DNA from: Pantoea sp. GD03673
Lineage (GTDB): Bacteria; Pseudomonadota; Gammaproteobacteria; Enterobacterales; Enterobacteriaceae
Length of the DNA: 64,000 nt
Assembly: GCF_029844725.1 (NCBI RefSeq)
Contig: NZ_JAOCKJ010000004.1
Coordinates: 1-64,000, forward strand
Reading direction: 5' to 3'
The notes under the pieces are model-generated. The model ran no database searches, was not told the origin of the DNA, and saw only the letters and a program-made list of their open reading frames with translations. A program made the translations under genes and the position numbers. Every line of letters starts with the position of its first letter. The stretch's first letter is position 1. Below, in pieces: positions 25,589-34,848 of this stretch.

Positions 25589-27274
25589 ATGAGCGAAACT
25601 CTTTCTCAGGCTGTGGCACGTGAGATTCGTGCCCCACACGGCACCACACTGCACTGCGCCAACTGGCTGATTGAAGCGGCTTACCGCATGATTCAGAACA
25701 ACCTCGATCCGGATGTCGCCGAACGCCCGGAAGATCTGGTGGTGTATGGCGGCATCGGTAAAGCCGCACGCAACTGGGCGTGCTTCGAGCAGATCCTGCG
25801 TTCGCTGCGGGCGCTGCAGCCGGATGAGACGCTGCTGATCCAGAGCGGCAAGCCGGTCGGCATCTTCCGCACCCACGCGGATGCGCCCCGCGTACTGCTG
25901 GCAAACTCCAATCTGGTGCCGCACTGGGCAACCTGGGACCACTTCCACGAGCTGGATAAAGCGGGCCTGATGATGTACGGCCAGATGACCGCCGGTTCCT
26001 GGATTTATATCGGTGCGCAGGGCATTGTGCAGGGCACCTATGAGACCTTTGTGGAAGCGGGACGTCAGCACTACAACAACGACCTGAGCGGACGCTGGAT
26101 CCTCACCGCCGGGCTGGGCGGCATGGGCGGCGCACAACCCCTGGCGGGTGTGCTGGCCGGGGCCTGTGTGCTGGCGATTGAGTGCCAGGAGTCACGCATC
26201 GATTTCCGTCTGCGTACGCGTTACGTCGACTACAAAGCCACCACGCTGGACGAGGCGCTGGCGTTAATCAGCGAAGCTACAGCCGCGAAAAAAGCGATTT
26301 CGGTTGGCCTGCTGGGCAATGCCGCCGAGATCCTGCCGGAGCTGGTAAAACGCGCTCAGGCGGGCGGACCAAAGCCGGACATCGTGACCGATCAGACCTC
26401 GGCCCACGATCCCATTAATGGCTATCTGCCAATCGGCTGGGATGTGGCGCGCTGGGAGCAGGCGCGTGTCTCACAGCCGAAAGCGGTAGAAAAAGCGGCC
26501 CGCGCCTCCATGGCGGTTCACGTCCAGGCGATGCTCGACTTCTGCCATATGGGCATCCCGACCGTGGATTACGGCAACAACATCCGTCAGGTGGCGCTGG
26601 ATGAGGGCGTCAGCAACGCCTTCGACTTCCCCGGCTTTGTACCGGCCTACATTCGTCCGCTGTTCTGCGAAGGAAAAGGCCCGTTCCGCTGGGTGGCGCT
26701 GTCCGGCGATCCGGAAGATATCTACAAGACCGACGCAAAACTCAAAGAGCTGTTCCCGCACCATAAAACGCTGCATCGCTGGCTGGATATGGCGCAGGAG
26801 CGTATCGCCTTCCAGGGACTGCCTGCACGCATTTGCTGGCTGGGACTGGGTGAACGGCATCTGGCCGGTCTGGCATTTAACGAAATGGTCCGTAACGGCG
26901 AACTGAAAGCGCCGGTGGTGATTGGCCGCGACCATCTCGACTGCGGCTCGGTCGCCTCCCCTAACCGTGAGACGGAAGCGATGAAGGATGGCTCGGATGC
27001 GGTTTCCGACTGGCCGCTGCTCAATGCCCTGCTGAATACCGCAGGCGGCGCAACCTGGGTCAGCCTGCATCATGGCGGCGGGGTCGGCATGGGCTTCTCA
27101 CAGCACTCTGGTGTGGTGATTGTCTGTGACGGCAGCAAAGAGGCCGATGCGCGTCTGGGTCGCGTGCTGTGGAACGACCCGGCCACCGGTGTGATGCGTC
27201 ATGCTGATGCCGGCTATGAACTGGCGCAGCAGTGCGCGGCTGAGCATGGCCTGAACCTGCCTATGCAGAAGTAA
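25589..27274 (+). CDS. hutU: Urocanate hydratase HutU
   Basis: 561 residues, the usual length. The NAD-binding motif is [19 protein letters not shown], and the conserved Cys segment is [22 protein letters not shown], followed by [17 protein letters not shown]. It hydrates urocanate to imidazolonepropionate using NAD as an electrophile. TAAGGA precedes the ATG. It is the second gene of hutHU, and a stem-loop follows the stop. Confidence 0.97.
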   Translation: MSETLSQAVAREIRAPHGTTLHCANWLIEAAYRMIQNNLDPDVAERPEDLVVYGGIGKAARNWACFEQILRSLRALQPDETLLIQSGKPVGIFRTHADAPRVLLANSNLVPHWATWDHFHELDKAGLMMYGQMTAGSWIYIGAQGIVQGTYETFVEAGRQHYNNDLSGRWILTAGLGGMGGAQPLAGVLAGACVLAIECQESRIDFRLRTRYVDYKATTLDEALALISEATAAKKAISVGLLGNAAEILPELVKRAQAGGPKPDIVTDQTSAHDPINGYLPIGWDVARWEQARVSQPKAVEKAARASMAVHVQAMLDFCHMGIPTVDYGNNIRQVALDEGVSNAFDFPGFVPAYIRPLFCEGKGPFRWVALSGDPEDIYKTDAKLKELFPHHKTLHRWLDMAQERIAFQGLPARICWLGLGERHLAGLAFNEMVRNGELKAPVVIGRDHLDCGSVASPNRETEAMKDGSDAVSDWPLLNALLNTAGGATWVSLHHGGGVGMGFSQHSGVVIVCDGSKEADARLGRVLWNDPATGVMRHADAGYELAQQCAAEHGLNLPMQK

Positions 27275-27280
27275 TGTATT

Positions 27281-27313
27281 AACCGGGGCGGGCAGCAGCC
27301 TGCCCCGGTTTCC
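27281..27313 (+). terminator. hutHU terminator
   Basis: AACCGGGGC (27281-27289) pairs with GCCCCGGTT (27302-27310), followed by TTTCCC. The T-tract is short. It lies just after the hutU stop. Confidence 0.7.
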
Positions 27314-27474
27314 CTTCGTTATTCCCTTTTTACCCTCTGCCCGGCGAGCACTTCCTTATTACTTATTCCATTTTGATTTAGCCTATAGCCGGATTTAGTC
27401 CTGATGGCGATAGACGCCGCGCCACCCGACCTCTAAAGTGAAATCTTCTCATTCTGTATGGAGCGCGACTCTGC

Positions 27475-28632
27475 ATGACCCTTTCCCCTGCCCTGCTTGA
27501 AGATGCCCTGCGCTGGCGTCGTGAGTTTCATCGCCACCCCGAATTAGGTTACCAGGAACAGCAAACCAGCCAGTTTATTGCGGAAGAATTAGCGCGGGCG
27601 GGATTGCAGGTGTTTCGTGGCCTGGCGGGCACGGGCGTCATCGGCACACTGGAAAACGGTCCCGGCCCGGTTATCGGACTGCGTGCGGATATGGATGCGC
27701 TGCCCATTACGGAAAAAGGCGACGCTGAGTGGCGTTCCGCGACGCCCGGCGTCATGCACGCCTGCGGACACGACGGTCACAGCGCCATTCTGCTGGCCGC
27801 CGCCCGACAGCTGGCGGCTACACGTCAGTTCAGCGGCACGGTGCATTTCATCTTCCAGCCTGCTGAAGAGAATCTGGGCGGTGCACGCAAAATGGTGGAA
27901 GAGGGACTGTTTCAGCGCTTCCCGATGGATGCGATCTATGCGATGCACAACTGGCCGGGGCTGCCGCTCGGCTCACTGGCCGTGAACCCTGGCGCGATGA
28001 TGGCGTCGCTGGATTCGTTTGAAATTACCCTGCACGGCAAAAGCTGCCATGCGGCGATGCCGGAAAGCGGTGCCGATCCGATGGTGGTGGCGGCCGAGCT
28101 GATTCTGGCGCTGCAGACCATTCCGTCACGCCGGCTCTCGCCGCTCGCTTCTGCCGTGGTCAGCGTAACGCAGATTCACGGTGGTGAAGCGATAAACGTT
28201 ATCCCGGAACAGATTGTGCTGCGCGGCACGGTGCGCTGCCTGCAGACCAGCGTACGTGAAAAAGTGCGCGGGCTGGTGGATGAGTTTGTCGCGACCCTGC
28301 CACGTCCGTTTGGCGTCAGCGGCGAGATAACGTGGTTACCGGGTTATCCGGTTACCGCCAACCATGCGGCACCAGCTGAGCAGGTGCGCGAGGTGGCGCG
28401 GGCAACGCTGGGCGCAGAATAGGTTCACTGGCAGGTTAATCCGTCGATGGCGTCAGAAGATTTTGCCTGCATGATGGAAGCCTGTCCCGGCGCTTACTTC
28501 TGGCTGGGCGCGGACGGTGAAACACCTTCCGCACCGCTGCACAATGCCCGCTATGACTTCAATGACGCACTGCTGCCGATTGGCATTCGTTTCTGGCAGA
28601 ACCTGGTTGAACAGGCACTGCCCGCCGCCTGA
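27475..28632 (+). pseudogene. M20-family amidohydrolase (hippurate/N-acyl amino acid hydrolase type), amber-interrupted
   Basis: The frame starts at 27475 (MTLSPALLEDALRWRREFHRHPELG) and stops at a TAG at 28420-28422 after 315 residues. The same frame then continues without another stop to 28632 with VNPSMASEDFACMMEACPG and PLHNARYDFND, the expected C-terminal catalytic segment. The joined length of 385 is normal for the family. The metal motif HACGHDGH, PAEENLGG and MHNWPG are all in the first part. The truncated product would lack SEDF and the last metal-binding His. One base change would explain it. It could be a sequencing error or a real nonsense mutation. Ends 1 bp from the ybiB stop. 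Confidence 0.85.
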
Positions 28633-28633
28633 A

Positions 28634-29602
28634 TCAGTAACCGGCAACGACGATTTGCTGCTCTGCCGCCGCCAGCGAGTCGCACCGGCCGCTGGCGCGC
28701 AGGCAGCAGGCAAGCTGCAACCGCAGTGACGCGGGCACCGGACGCTGCTGATTCAGCACCTGTTCAATCCAGCGCGCGGTGACCTCTGCCGTTTTATCTG
28801 CTGGCAGTTCAACGGTTACTTCGGGCTGACGCTCCACCCACACTTCCGCTTCCGCGCCTGCACCCTGAATCATGCTGATCGCCGGGCAGCGCTGTGGATT
28901 CGCATAAACCTCCCCTTCCGTGCCATTGAGCAGTATCGCAGGGGCATCAATGTCACTGAAAAACTTCGCCACACGCGGCACATACTCGGGATGCGACACG
29001 CTCGACAGCCGCAGCGCCGCGCGTTCCGCAAATGGCGTAGCCAGTTTTGCCAGCGTGTGCGCACTGTTGCGCACCCCCATCCGCCAGCGCAGCGACAGCT
29101 GTTTCGCCATGGGTGGACAGAGATGATCAATGGTTATAAAAGCCAGTTCGCCCTGGTCGAGTTTCGCCTGCGCCGCCTCTGCCGTGGTAACGGGGGCAAT
29201 ACCGAGTGCGGCAAAGACGGCCTCACTGGTAATGCGCGTTGCGTCGTCGCTGACGCCATGCACCAGCACCGGGAAGCCGAGTTTCACCAGCAGCAGCGCC
29301 AGCAACGGCGTCAGATTGCCCTGTCGGCGCGCACCGTTGTAGCTGGGGATCACCACCGGCATCGGGCGGTTCTCCGGCGCACGCAGCGACATCATCTGCG
29401 CCTGCATTGCCTGATAAAAGCCGCGCATTTCCGCTTCGCCTTCGCCCTTAATGCGAAGCGCAATCAGAATAGCGCCCAGTTCCAGGTCCGGCACCTCGCC
29501 TGCCAGCATCGCGCCATAGAGCGCCACAGCAGTATCAACGTCGATATCGCGGGCATGATTTTTACCGCGACCTACCTCTTTAATGATTTTATTCAGTTCC
29601 AT
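28634..29602 (-). CDS. ybiB: YbiB, TrpD2-type glycosyltransferase-fold DNA-binding protein
   Basis: 322 residues. IIKEVGRGKNHARDIDVDTA, VPSYNGARRQGNLTPLLA-type segment, RWRMGVRNSAHTLAKLATPFAE and SSVSHPEYVPRVAKFFSDI match E. coli YbiB closely. The fold is that of anthranilate phosphoribosyltransferase (TrpD2 subfamily), but YbiB binds nucleic acid instead. It follows dinG after a 26-bp gap on the same strand, so LexA control of dinG would extend to it. ATG 29602 aligns with the E. coli start; a GTG one codon earlier is the alternative. Confidence 0.92.
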   Translation of the reverse strand: MELNKIIKEVGRGKNHARDIDVDTAVALYGAMLAGEVPDLELGAILIALRIKGEGEAEMRGFYQAMQAQMMSLRAPENRPMPVVIPSYNGARRQGNLTPLLALLLVKLGFPVLVHGVSDDATRITSEAVFAALGIAPVTTAEAAQAKLDQGELAFITIDHLCPPMAKQLSLRWRMGVRNSAHTLAKLATPFAERAALRLSSVSHPEYVPRVAKFFSDIDAPAILLNGTEGEVYANPQRCPAISMIQGAGAEAEVWVERQPEVTVELPADKTAEVTARWIEQVLNQQRPVPASLRLQLACCLRASGRCDSLAAAEQQIVVAGY

Positions 29603-29628
29603 CACTCGCTTCCGGTTAAGTGCGCGGC

Positions 29629-31797
29629 TCAGCGCCGCGTGGGACGTCGTTTACGCACGGTGTGCTTTGGCACCACGGTGGCCGGTATCGCTGCAGGCTC
29701 AGACGTTTCCGGCTGTTCAATCGGGAAGATCGGCAGCGCAGCTAACAACCGGCTGCCATAGGCTTTGCTCAGCAGACGGCGGTCATAAATCACAATTTCG
29801 CCATAGCATTGATGGCTGCGAATCAGGCGTCCGACCTGCTGAATCAGGGTGAATGAAGCACTCGGTAAACTCTGCACCTCAAACGGATAGCGCTTCAGGC
29901 TTTTCAGCCACTCGCCCTCGGTCAAAATTACCGGACTGTCCACCGGGGGAAAAGCGATTTTATGGATATGCACCTGACTCAGCAGATCGCCTTTGAGATC
30001 CAGCCCCTCAGCAAAAGACTGCAGGCCAATCAGGATGCTGGTTTCGCCTTTGGCAACGCGCTGACGGTGGAGGTCAACCAGGCGGCTGCGCGGCTGATCG
30101 CCCTGCACCAGCATGGCGAGCCGCAGATCGGGCAGACAGGCAACAAACTGCTGCATCGCCCGGTTGCTGGCAAACAGCACCAGCACGCCTTTATGCTTTT
30201 TCTCTGCCATCTGCTGTCGGAAGAAACCGGCCATCTCGGCGATGTGTTCCGCTTCGTGCGTCATCAGCGGCTCCAGGCGCATCTGCGGGATCACCAGCTT
30301 GCCCTGCGCCACATGGTTAAACGGCGAGTCGAGCGCCACAAAGCGGTCGCCCGCTTTTTCGCTGAGTCCCGACATCTCCTGCAGGCGATTGAAGCTGTTG
30401 AGCGATCGCAGCGTGGCGGAGGTGACCACCACATGCGGAACTTTGCGCCACAGCATCTTCTCCAGCTGGTCGCTGACCCGGATGCCCGCGCAGTGGAACA
30501 GCAGGTGCGCCTGACCTTCGCGCAGCTCACGGGTGATCCACTTCGACACCGGCGCGCCAGAGGCTTTTTCCATCGCTGCCAGCCGCCAGAGTTTGCTGAT
30601 GGATTCGAACCAGCCAAACTGCCGGTTGAGCTGAAGCAGATTACGATGCAGCCGCACAATATCAACCTTGCCGGTCTGCTCGCTGAGTGCGTTGATCAGG
30701 CCTTCGCTCAGCCCGCGCAGCGCGTCACTGAGTTTGAACAGCCGGCCGCAGAGATCCAGCAGATCCTGCGGCAGCGCGCCCAGCACAAAGCGGAATTCGC
30801 CCGGCTGGTTATGCGGCGGCAGCAGCGGATTCAATGCCTGCGCGGTGATGGTCAGCAGTTCGCGCAGCTCATCACAGTGTGCTTTCAGCCGCTCCGGGTT
30901 AGCCAGCGGCGGCGGCGATTTTGGCCGCATCTGCGTCATAATGCTCTCAACCAGCTTGATAAAGAGGTCGAGCTGCAGGCTGCTCCAGCCTGGCGTGATG
31001 TCGGCGCTCATCTCCAGCGCATCGCGGGCAACTTCCGGCAGGTGATGCCCTTCATCCAGCACCAGCATCAGGTTTTTGGCGGGGGGCAGCACGGATTCAT
31101 TTTCCATCGCCGCCATCACCAGCGCATGGTTCGCCACCACCACATCCACCTGCTCGATTTCGCGTCGCGCCACAAAGAACGGACATTCACGATACCAGCG
31201 GCAGTGCGCGCCCAGGCAGCTCGCTTTGTCAGTGGAGAGGCGCTGCCAGAGGCTGTCGCTGACGTTCTCCTCACTGTGATCGCGCAGGCCATCCCACTGG
31301 TAACGATCCAGCGATTTCTGCAACCGGCCACACTGGGTCTGTTCTTCTTTGGTGCTGCTGACGGCGTCATCGTCCAGATAAAGCAGCAGATCGCCCTGCT
31401 GATCGTCATCGGCTGCCATCGCGGCCAGATTGCGCGGACAGACATAACGCCCGCGGCCAAAGGCGGCGGTAAATGTGAGATCGGGGATGATTTTTTTGAG
31501 CAGCGGCAGGTCTTTGGTGAAGATTTGATCCTGCAGCGCCACGTTAGCGGTGCTGATCACCAGCTGCTTTTCCTGGGCGCGGCTGGCCGCAATACCCGGA
31601 ATCAGATAGGAGAGGGTTTTTCCCACGCCGGTCGGCGCTTCGACCGCCAGATGGCGCGAATCGTCACCGGCCAGGCATTTCGCCACTTCGGCGATCATCT
31701 GGCGCTGCGGCGCACGCGGAATAAAATCAGGCACCTGCTGCTGAAGCGCTTTATACCACTGCGCTATCTGGCTTTTTACTGCGGCTGTCAGGGCCAT
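29629..31797 (-). CDS. dinG: ATP-dependent DNA helicase DinG
   Basis: 722 residues of the XPD-like superfamily 2. Walker A is EAPTGVGKT; the iron-sulfur Cys residues occur in RYVCPRN, SCLGAHC and ECPFF; the DEGH box is LVLDEGHHL; the C-terminal helicase motif is SFAEGLDLKGD, with QQVGRLIRS. DinG unwinds 5'-3' and clears D-loops and R-loops. ATG 31797 matches the E. coli N-terminus MALTAA; a GTG five codons upstream is less likely. A LexA box lies 30 bp upstream. Confidence 0.96.
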   Translation of the reverse strand: MALTAAVKSQIAQWYKALQQQVPDFIPRAPQRQMIAEVAKCLAGDDSRHLAVEAPTGVGKTLSYLIPGIAASRAQEKQLVISTANVALQDQIFTKDLPLLKKIIPDLTFTAAFGRGRYVCPRNLAAMAADDDQQGDLLLYLDDDAVSSTKEEQTQCGRLQKSLDRYQWDGLRDHSEENVSDSLWQRLSTDKASCLGAHCRWYRECPFFVARREIEQVDVVVANHALVMAAMENESVLPPAKNLMLVLDEGHHLPEVARDALEMSADITPGWSSLQLDLFIKLVESIMTQMRPKSPPPLANPERLKAHCDELRELLTITAQALNPLLPPHNQPGEFRFVLGALPQDLLDLCGRLFKLSDALRGLSEGLINALSEQTGKVDIVRLHRNLLQLNRQFGWFESISKLWRLAAMEKASGAPVSKWITRELREGQAHLLFHCAGIRVSDQLEKMLWRKVPHVVVTSATLRSLNSFNRLQEMSGLSEKAGDRFVALDSPFNHVAQGKLVIPQMRLEPLMTHEAEHIAEMAGFFRQQMAEKKHKGVLVLFASNRAMQQFVACLPDLRLAMLVQGDQPRSRLVDLHRQRVAKGETSILIGLQSFAEGLDLKGDLLSQVHIHKIAFPPVDSPVILTEGEWLKSLKRYPFEVQSLPSASFTLIQQVGRLIRSHQCYGEIVIYDRRLLSKAYGSRLLAALPIFPIEQPETSEPAAIPATVVPKHTVRKRRPTRR

Positions 31798-31826
31798 GAT
31801 TTGCGTTACCACACCGAAAAAATGGC

Positions 31827-31842
31827 CTGTATTTTTACACAG
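31827..31842. promoter_or_regulatory. LexA box upstream of dinG
   Basis: CTGTATTTTTACACAG fits CTG-N10-CAG with an A/T-rich centre, 30 bp before the dinG start, as expected for this SOS gene. Confidence 0.8.
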
Positions 31843-31978
31843 TATCCTGGCGGCGTCAGCTTTCGCGCCGAATTTTTCGTGCGCCGTCGTAAAATTCAGC
31901 GGTTATATGCCGGTTGCGCAGGCAGCCAGTGAGCAGAGGCCGATCCGGCAGGCGGCAGGCACTGACATCATCGGCTCT

Positions 31979-32497
31979 CTACGCCAGCACTTTGTACATG
32001 TAGGTGGTGGCATCCAGCACGCCTGCCGTGGATTCGGCATAACAGGGAATCGACCCCGCTACCTGCCAGCCCAGCGAGCGATAGAGGTCGCTCGCGACAT
32101 CACCGCTGCGCGTATCCAGCACCAGCAGGGTTTTGCCCTGGGCGCGTGCCCGCTGCTCAGCACGCTGCATCAGTTCACGCGCGATACCCTGACGGCGCGC
32201 CTGCGGATGCACCAGCAGTTTGCTGATCTCCGCCCGGTGACGGCCATTGGGCATGGCGCTGCGGCTGATGATGACCGTTGCTACGATGCGGCCGTGCTGA
32301 CGCGCAACCATTATTTCGCTGTCGCCCGTGGTCAGGCTGGCGATCCGCTGCTGCCAGAATCGCGTCATTACCGCATCGTCTTCGGCATCAATAAAGCCGA
32401 CGCTGGCACCGTCTGCCACACAGCCCTGTAAAACGTCGGTGAGTTCACCCAGATGCTGTTGCGCCTGGGTCGCGCTGAGAGTGGTGTAATCAATCAT
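31979..32497 (-). CDS. GNAT-family N-acetyltransferase
   Basis: 172 residues with the acetyl-CoA motif KLLVHPQARRQGIARELMQRAEQRA and the trailing GWQVAGSIPCYAES typical of this subgroup. The start overlaps the stop of the upstream regulator (ATGA at 32494-32497), so the two are coupled. XRE-cupin/GNAT pairs are common; the GNAT is often thought to modify a small amine or antimicrobial. The target cannot be read from the sequence. Confidence 0.88.
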   Translation of the reverse strand: MIDYTTLSATQAQQHLGELTDVLQGCVADGASVGFIDAEDDAVMTRFWQQRIASLTTGDSEIMVARQHGRIVATVIISRSAMPNGRHRAEISKLLVHPQARRQGIARELMQRAEQRARAQGKTLLVLDTRSGDVASDLYRSLGWQVAGSIPCYAESTAGVLDATTYMYKVLA

Positions 32498-33057
32498 GGT
32501 TTCGCCACCACCAGCAGGTAGCGCGCACCGTCGGTCAGGTGCGCCTCAAAAGCGGATTTTCCGATCAGATGAAAGCGTAAGCAGTCGCCGGGCTGCAGCG
32601 TCCACTCCTGAGACCCCATCGTGATAGTGAGACCGCCCTCGCGCAGCCAGATATGCTGCTCAAGTCCCTGGATGGGTGGCGCATCATAATCGATACGCGC
32701 ACCGGGCCGTAACTTGCCCTCTACGAGTTCGCATCTAAAATGAAGTGCAGGTGGTGAAATATTCCGGCGAATAAAGCCGCTGACGTCATCCTGCCACACC
32801 GGCTGCTGTTCATTCCGGACCAGCAGGCTGGACTCTTCTTCCACTTCACTGAGCAGGCGGGACATCGTTAAGCCGTAAGCAACGCACAGACGATTAAGCA
32901 ACGCAGCCGTAGGACTGGTCTCGCTTCGCTCAATGCGCGATAATGTCGCCCGGCTGATGCCGGTGGCGACGGAAAGTTCATCAAGAGACCAGCCGCGTTG
33001 CAGGCGTAATTCTGCCAGCCGCACTGCCAGTCGTTGCTCTGTATTCAGCTCCGGCAT
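32494..33057 (-). CDS. XRE-family regulator with C-terminal cupin domain
   Basis: 187 residues. The N-terminal helix-turn-helix (LRLQRGWSLDELSVATGISRATLSRIERSE landmarks, about residues 17-46) is followed by a cupin_2 sensor domain (PGARIDYDAPP, EGGLTITMGSQEWTLQPGDCLRF). It resembles PuuR/SutR-type regulators that sense small ligands with the cupin. It is coupled with the GNAT gene and diverges from mlrA. The dyad TCTC-N6-GAGA just upstream is a candidate self-operator. Confidence 0.88.
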   Translation of the reverse strand: MPELNTEQRLAVRLAELRLQRGWSLDELSVATGISRATLSRIERSETSPTAALLNRLCVAYGLTMSRLLSEVEEESSLLVRNEQQPVWQDDVSGFIRRNISPPALHFRCELVEGKLRPGARIDYDAPPIQGLEQHIWLREGGLTITMGSQEWTLQPGDCLRFHLIGKSAFEAHLTDGARYLLVVAKP

Positions 33058-33083
33058 GGTGTTTTCTCATATATGGGATTAAT

Positions 33084-33097
33084 TCTCTTATTTGAGA
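33084..33097. promoter_or_regulatory. Candidate operator of the XRE-cupin regulator
   Basis: TCTCTTATTTGAGA is a dyad TCTC-N6-GAGA, 27 bp upstream of the regulator start. A related TCTCATATATGGGA lies at 33065-33078. Assignment is by position only. Confidence 0.4.
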
Positions 33098-33123
33098 TAT
33101 AGCCTGGAAAAGCCGTATCAGTC

Positions 33124-33156
33124 AAGTTGTACATTGCGAAATGTATTGTACAACTT
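33124..33156. promoter_or_regulatory. Probable MlrA operator upstream of mlrA
   Basis: Perfect inverted repeat AAGTTGTACA (33124-33133) and TGTACAACTT (33147-33156) with a 13-bp spacer. It closely resembles the MlrA site I recall in E. coli csgD, TTGTACA-N12-TGTACAA with A/T flanks. It lies 50-83 bp before the mlrA start. Confidence 0.7.
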
Positions 33157-33206
33157 AATTTGCTTCGTTATGGTAATTGCACTCAGACCAACCCAAAGAG
33201 GAATTT

Positions 33207-33941
33207 ATGACCTTATACAGTATCGGTGACGTCGCCGAGCGCTGTGGCATAAACCCAGTCACCCTGCGCGCCTGGCAGCGTCGTTATGGCTTACTGAAGC
33301 CGCAACGCACTGAAGGCGGACATCGTCAGTTTGACGAAGAAGATGTGCAGCGCATCGAAGAGATCATGCGCTGGATTGAAAGTGGCGTGCCGGTCGGTAA
33401 AGTAAAGGCACTGCTGGAAGGTGGCGATGTTGATGCACACGATGGCTGGACTACCCTGCAGGATGAGCTGATCAGCGTACTGCGTCACGTCAGACCCGCT
33501 AAACTTCGCAATAAAATTGCCGCGATTGGTCGCGAACATCCGATTGATGCGCTGATTGATCACGTTTTCATGCCGGTGCGCCAGAAGCTGAGTCTGGACC
33601 AGAACACCGCCCGTACCATGTGTAGTCTGCTTGATGGTCTGCTGATTGATTATGTTGCGTTTTGCCTGACGGGCAGCCGCAAAAAATCGGGTAAAGATGC
33701 ACTGATTATTGGCTGGGGCATCGACGATCGGACGCGTATCTGGCTGGAAGGCTGGCGTCTGTCGCAGCATGGCTGGCGGATTGACGTTCTGGCTGAACCG
33801 CTGGATGTCCCCCGACCTGAACTCTTTCCCGGCTTGAATATGTTTGTTTTTACCGGTAAAAAACTGACCCGTCGCCAGCAGGAGCAGCTGTCACACTGGC
33901 AGGAACAGGGCTATGCCGTCCGGTTACATGAACCCGCCTGA
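33207..33941 (+). CDS. mlrA: MerR-type curli/biofilm regulator MlrA
   Basis: 244 residues. The MerR winged helix [37 protein letters not shown] spans about residues 4-39 (landmark segments [10 protein letters not shown] and [15 protein letters not shown]). It is followed by the MlrA-specific effector region with [12 protein letters not shown] and [13 protein letters not shown], very close to E. coli MlrA. In E. coli MlrA activates csgD and so curli and cellulose. ATG 33207 is set by AGAGGA seven bases upstream. Followed by yohO and opposed by the yehWXY-osmF operon, as in E. coli. Confidence 0.94.
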   Translation: MTLYSIGDVAERCGINPVTLRAWQRRYGLLKPQRTEGGHRQFDEEDVQRIEEIMRWIESGVPVGKVKALLEGGDVDAHDGWTTLQDELISVLRHVRPAKLRNKIAAIGREHPIDALIDHVFMPVRQKLSLDQNTARTMCSLLDGLLIDYVAFCLTGSRKKSGKDALIIGWGIDDRTRIWLEGWRLSQHGWRIDVLAEPLDVPRPELFPGLNMFVFTGKKLTRRQQEQLSHWQEQGYAVRLHEPA

Positions 33942-34028
33942 TAACAAAAACGCACGCCGGGCACTTTGCCTCCTGCCTTGCGCGCGCTATTATCCCCGCC
34001 TCACTGTTAACGAGCTCAGGTTTCACCC

Positions 34029-34136
34029 ATGAATGTCAAAAAAGCCTTTTTCGCCACGCTGTTTTTCATTATGGCCGTCGGCGGCACCAGCGGTCTGATG
34101 CTGGTGGGATACTCTCTTATCGTTCACTCACGCTAA
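34029..34136 (+). CDS. yohO: YohO-like small membrane protein
   Basis: 35 codons: [13 protein letters not shown], then [17 protein letters not shown]. It is the same length as E. coli YohO, which I recall as sharing the pattern FMALGGxGGVMLAGY, and it has the same position between mlrA and yehW. One transmembrane helix covers about residues 7-32. AGG lies nine bases before the ATG. Its last 20 bases overlap the 3' end of yehW on the other strand. Its function is unknown. Confidence 0.8.
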   Translation: MNVKKAFFATLFFIMAVGGTSGLMLVGYSLIVHSR

Positions 34137-34848
34137 ACCCGCGTTGCAGGCGCTCAAACAGGCGATCGCTCACGATTGCCAGCAGCGCCACCAGTAGCGC
34201 CCCCTGAATCACATAAGCTGTATTAAATCCGCTTAAGCCGATTATCACCGGCGATCCCAGACTTTTTGCGCCCACCGTCGAGGCGATAGCCGCAGTACCG
34301 ATGTTAATAATGACCGACGTGCGTATCCCGGCGATGATCACTGGTGCCGCCAGGGCCAGCTCAATCTGCCACAACCGTTGCCAGCTACTCATGCCGACAC
34401 CAACAGCGATCTCGCGGCTGCTGGCGGGTACGCTATCAATTCCCGCCAGCGTGCCCTGTAAAACCGGCAGTAATCCGTAAAGCAGCAGCGCCACCACGGC
34501 AGGCCACGCGCCAAAGCCCATCACCGGCACCGCAATCGCCAGTACCGCCACCGGCGGTATAGTCTGCCCCGCCGCCACGATGGTTTCTGCCAGTGGCCGG
34601 AAAGCACGCCCCGCGCGTCGCGTTACCAGCACGCCACTGCCCATACCGATAACAATGGCCAGCAGGCTGGCGGTGATCACCAGAAACAGATGCGCCAGCG
34701 TCAGCTGCCAGAAGCTCTCCTGCTGATAGAGTGGCCGGGCCAGTTCCGGAAACCAGCGGTGAAACAGCGGCCCGCTGTAGGGCATCAGGGTCAGCAGTGC
34801 GCCGTAGAACAGCACCAGCCACAGCAGCGGGTCCTTTAACCTGTGCAT
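34117..34848 (-). CDS. yehW: Osmolyte ABC transporter permease YehW
   Basis: 243 residues, the E. coli length. Six membrane helices with the ProW/OpuCB-type motif [28 protein letters not shown] (EAA loop) and [17 protein letters not shown]. One of two permeases of the YehWXY-OsmF importer, a low-affinity glycine betaine-type system in enterobacteria. Its start overlaps the end of yehX by 13 bp. Confidence 0.92.
   Translation of the reverse strand: MHRLKDPLLWLVLFYGALLTLMPYSGPLFHRWFPELARPLYQQESFWQLTLAHLFLVITASLLAIVIGMGSGVLVTRRAGRAFRPLAETIVAAGQTIPPVAVLAIAVPVMGFGAWPAVVALLLYGLLPVLQGTLAGIDSVPASSREIAVGVGMSSWQRLWQIELALAAPVIIAGIRTSVIINIGTAAIASTVGAKSLGSPVIIGLSGFNTAYVIQGALLVALLAIVSDRLFERLQRGFSVSER

Noticed and set aside
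24965..26137. A 390-codon minus-strand frame opposite hutH/hutU
   Set aside because: It crosses two well-supported genes and has no recognisable domain.
29962..31932. A 656-codon plus-strand open frame opposite dinG
   Set aside because: His/Gln/Arg-rich antisense frame with no motif; dinG on the minus strand has all helicase motifs.
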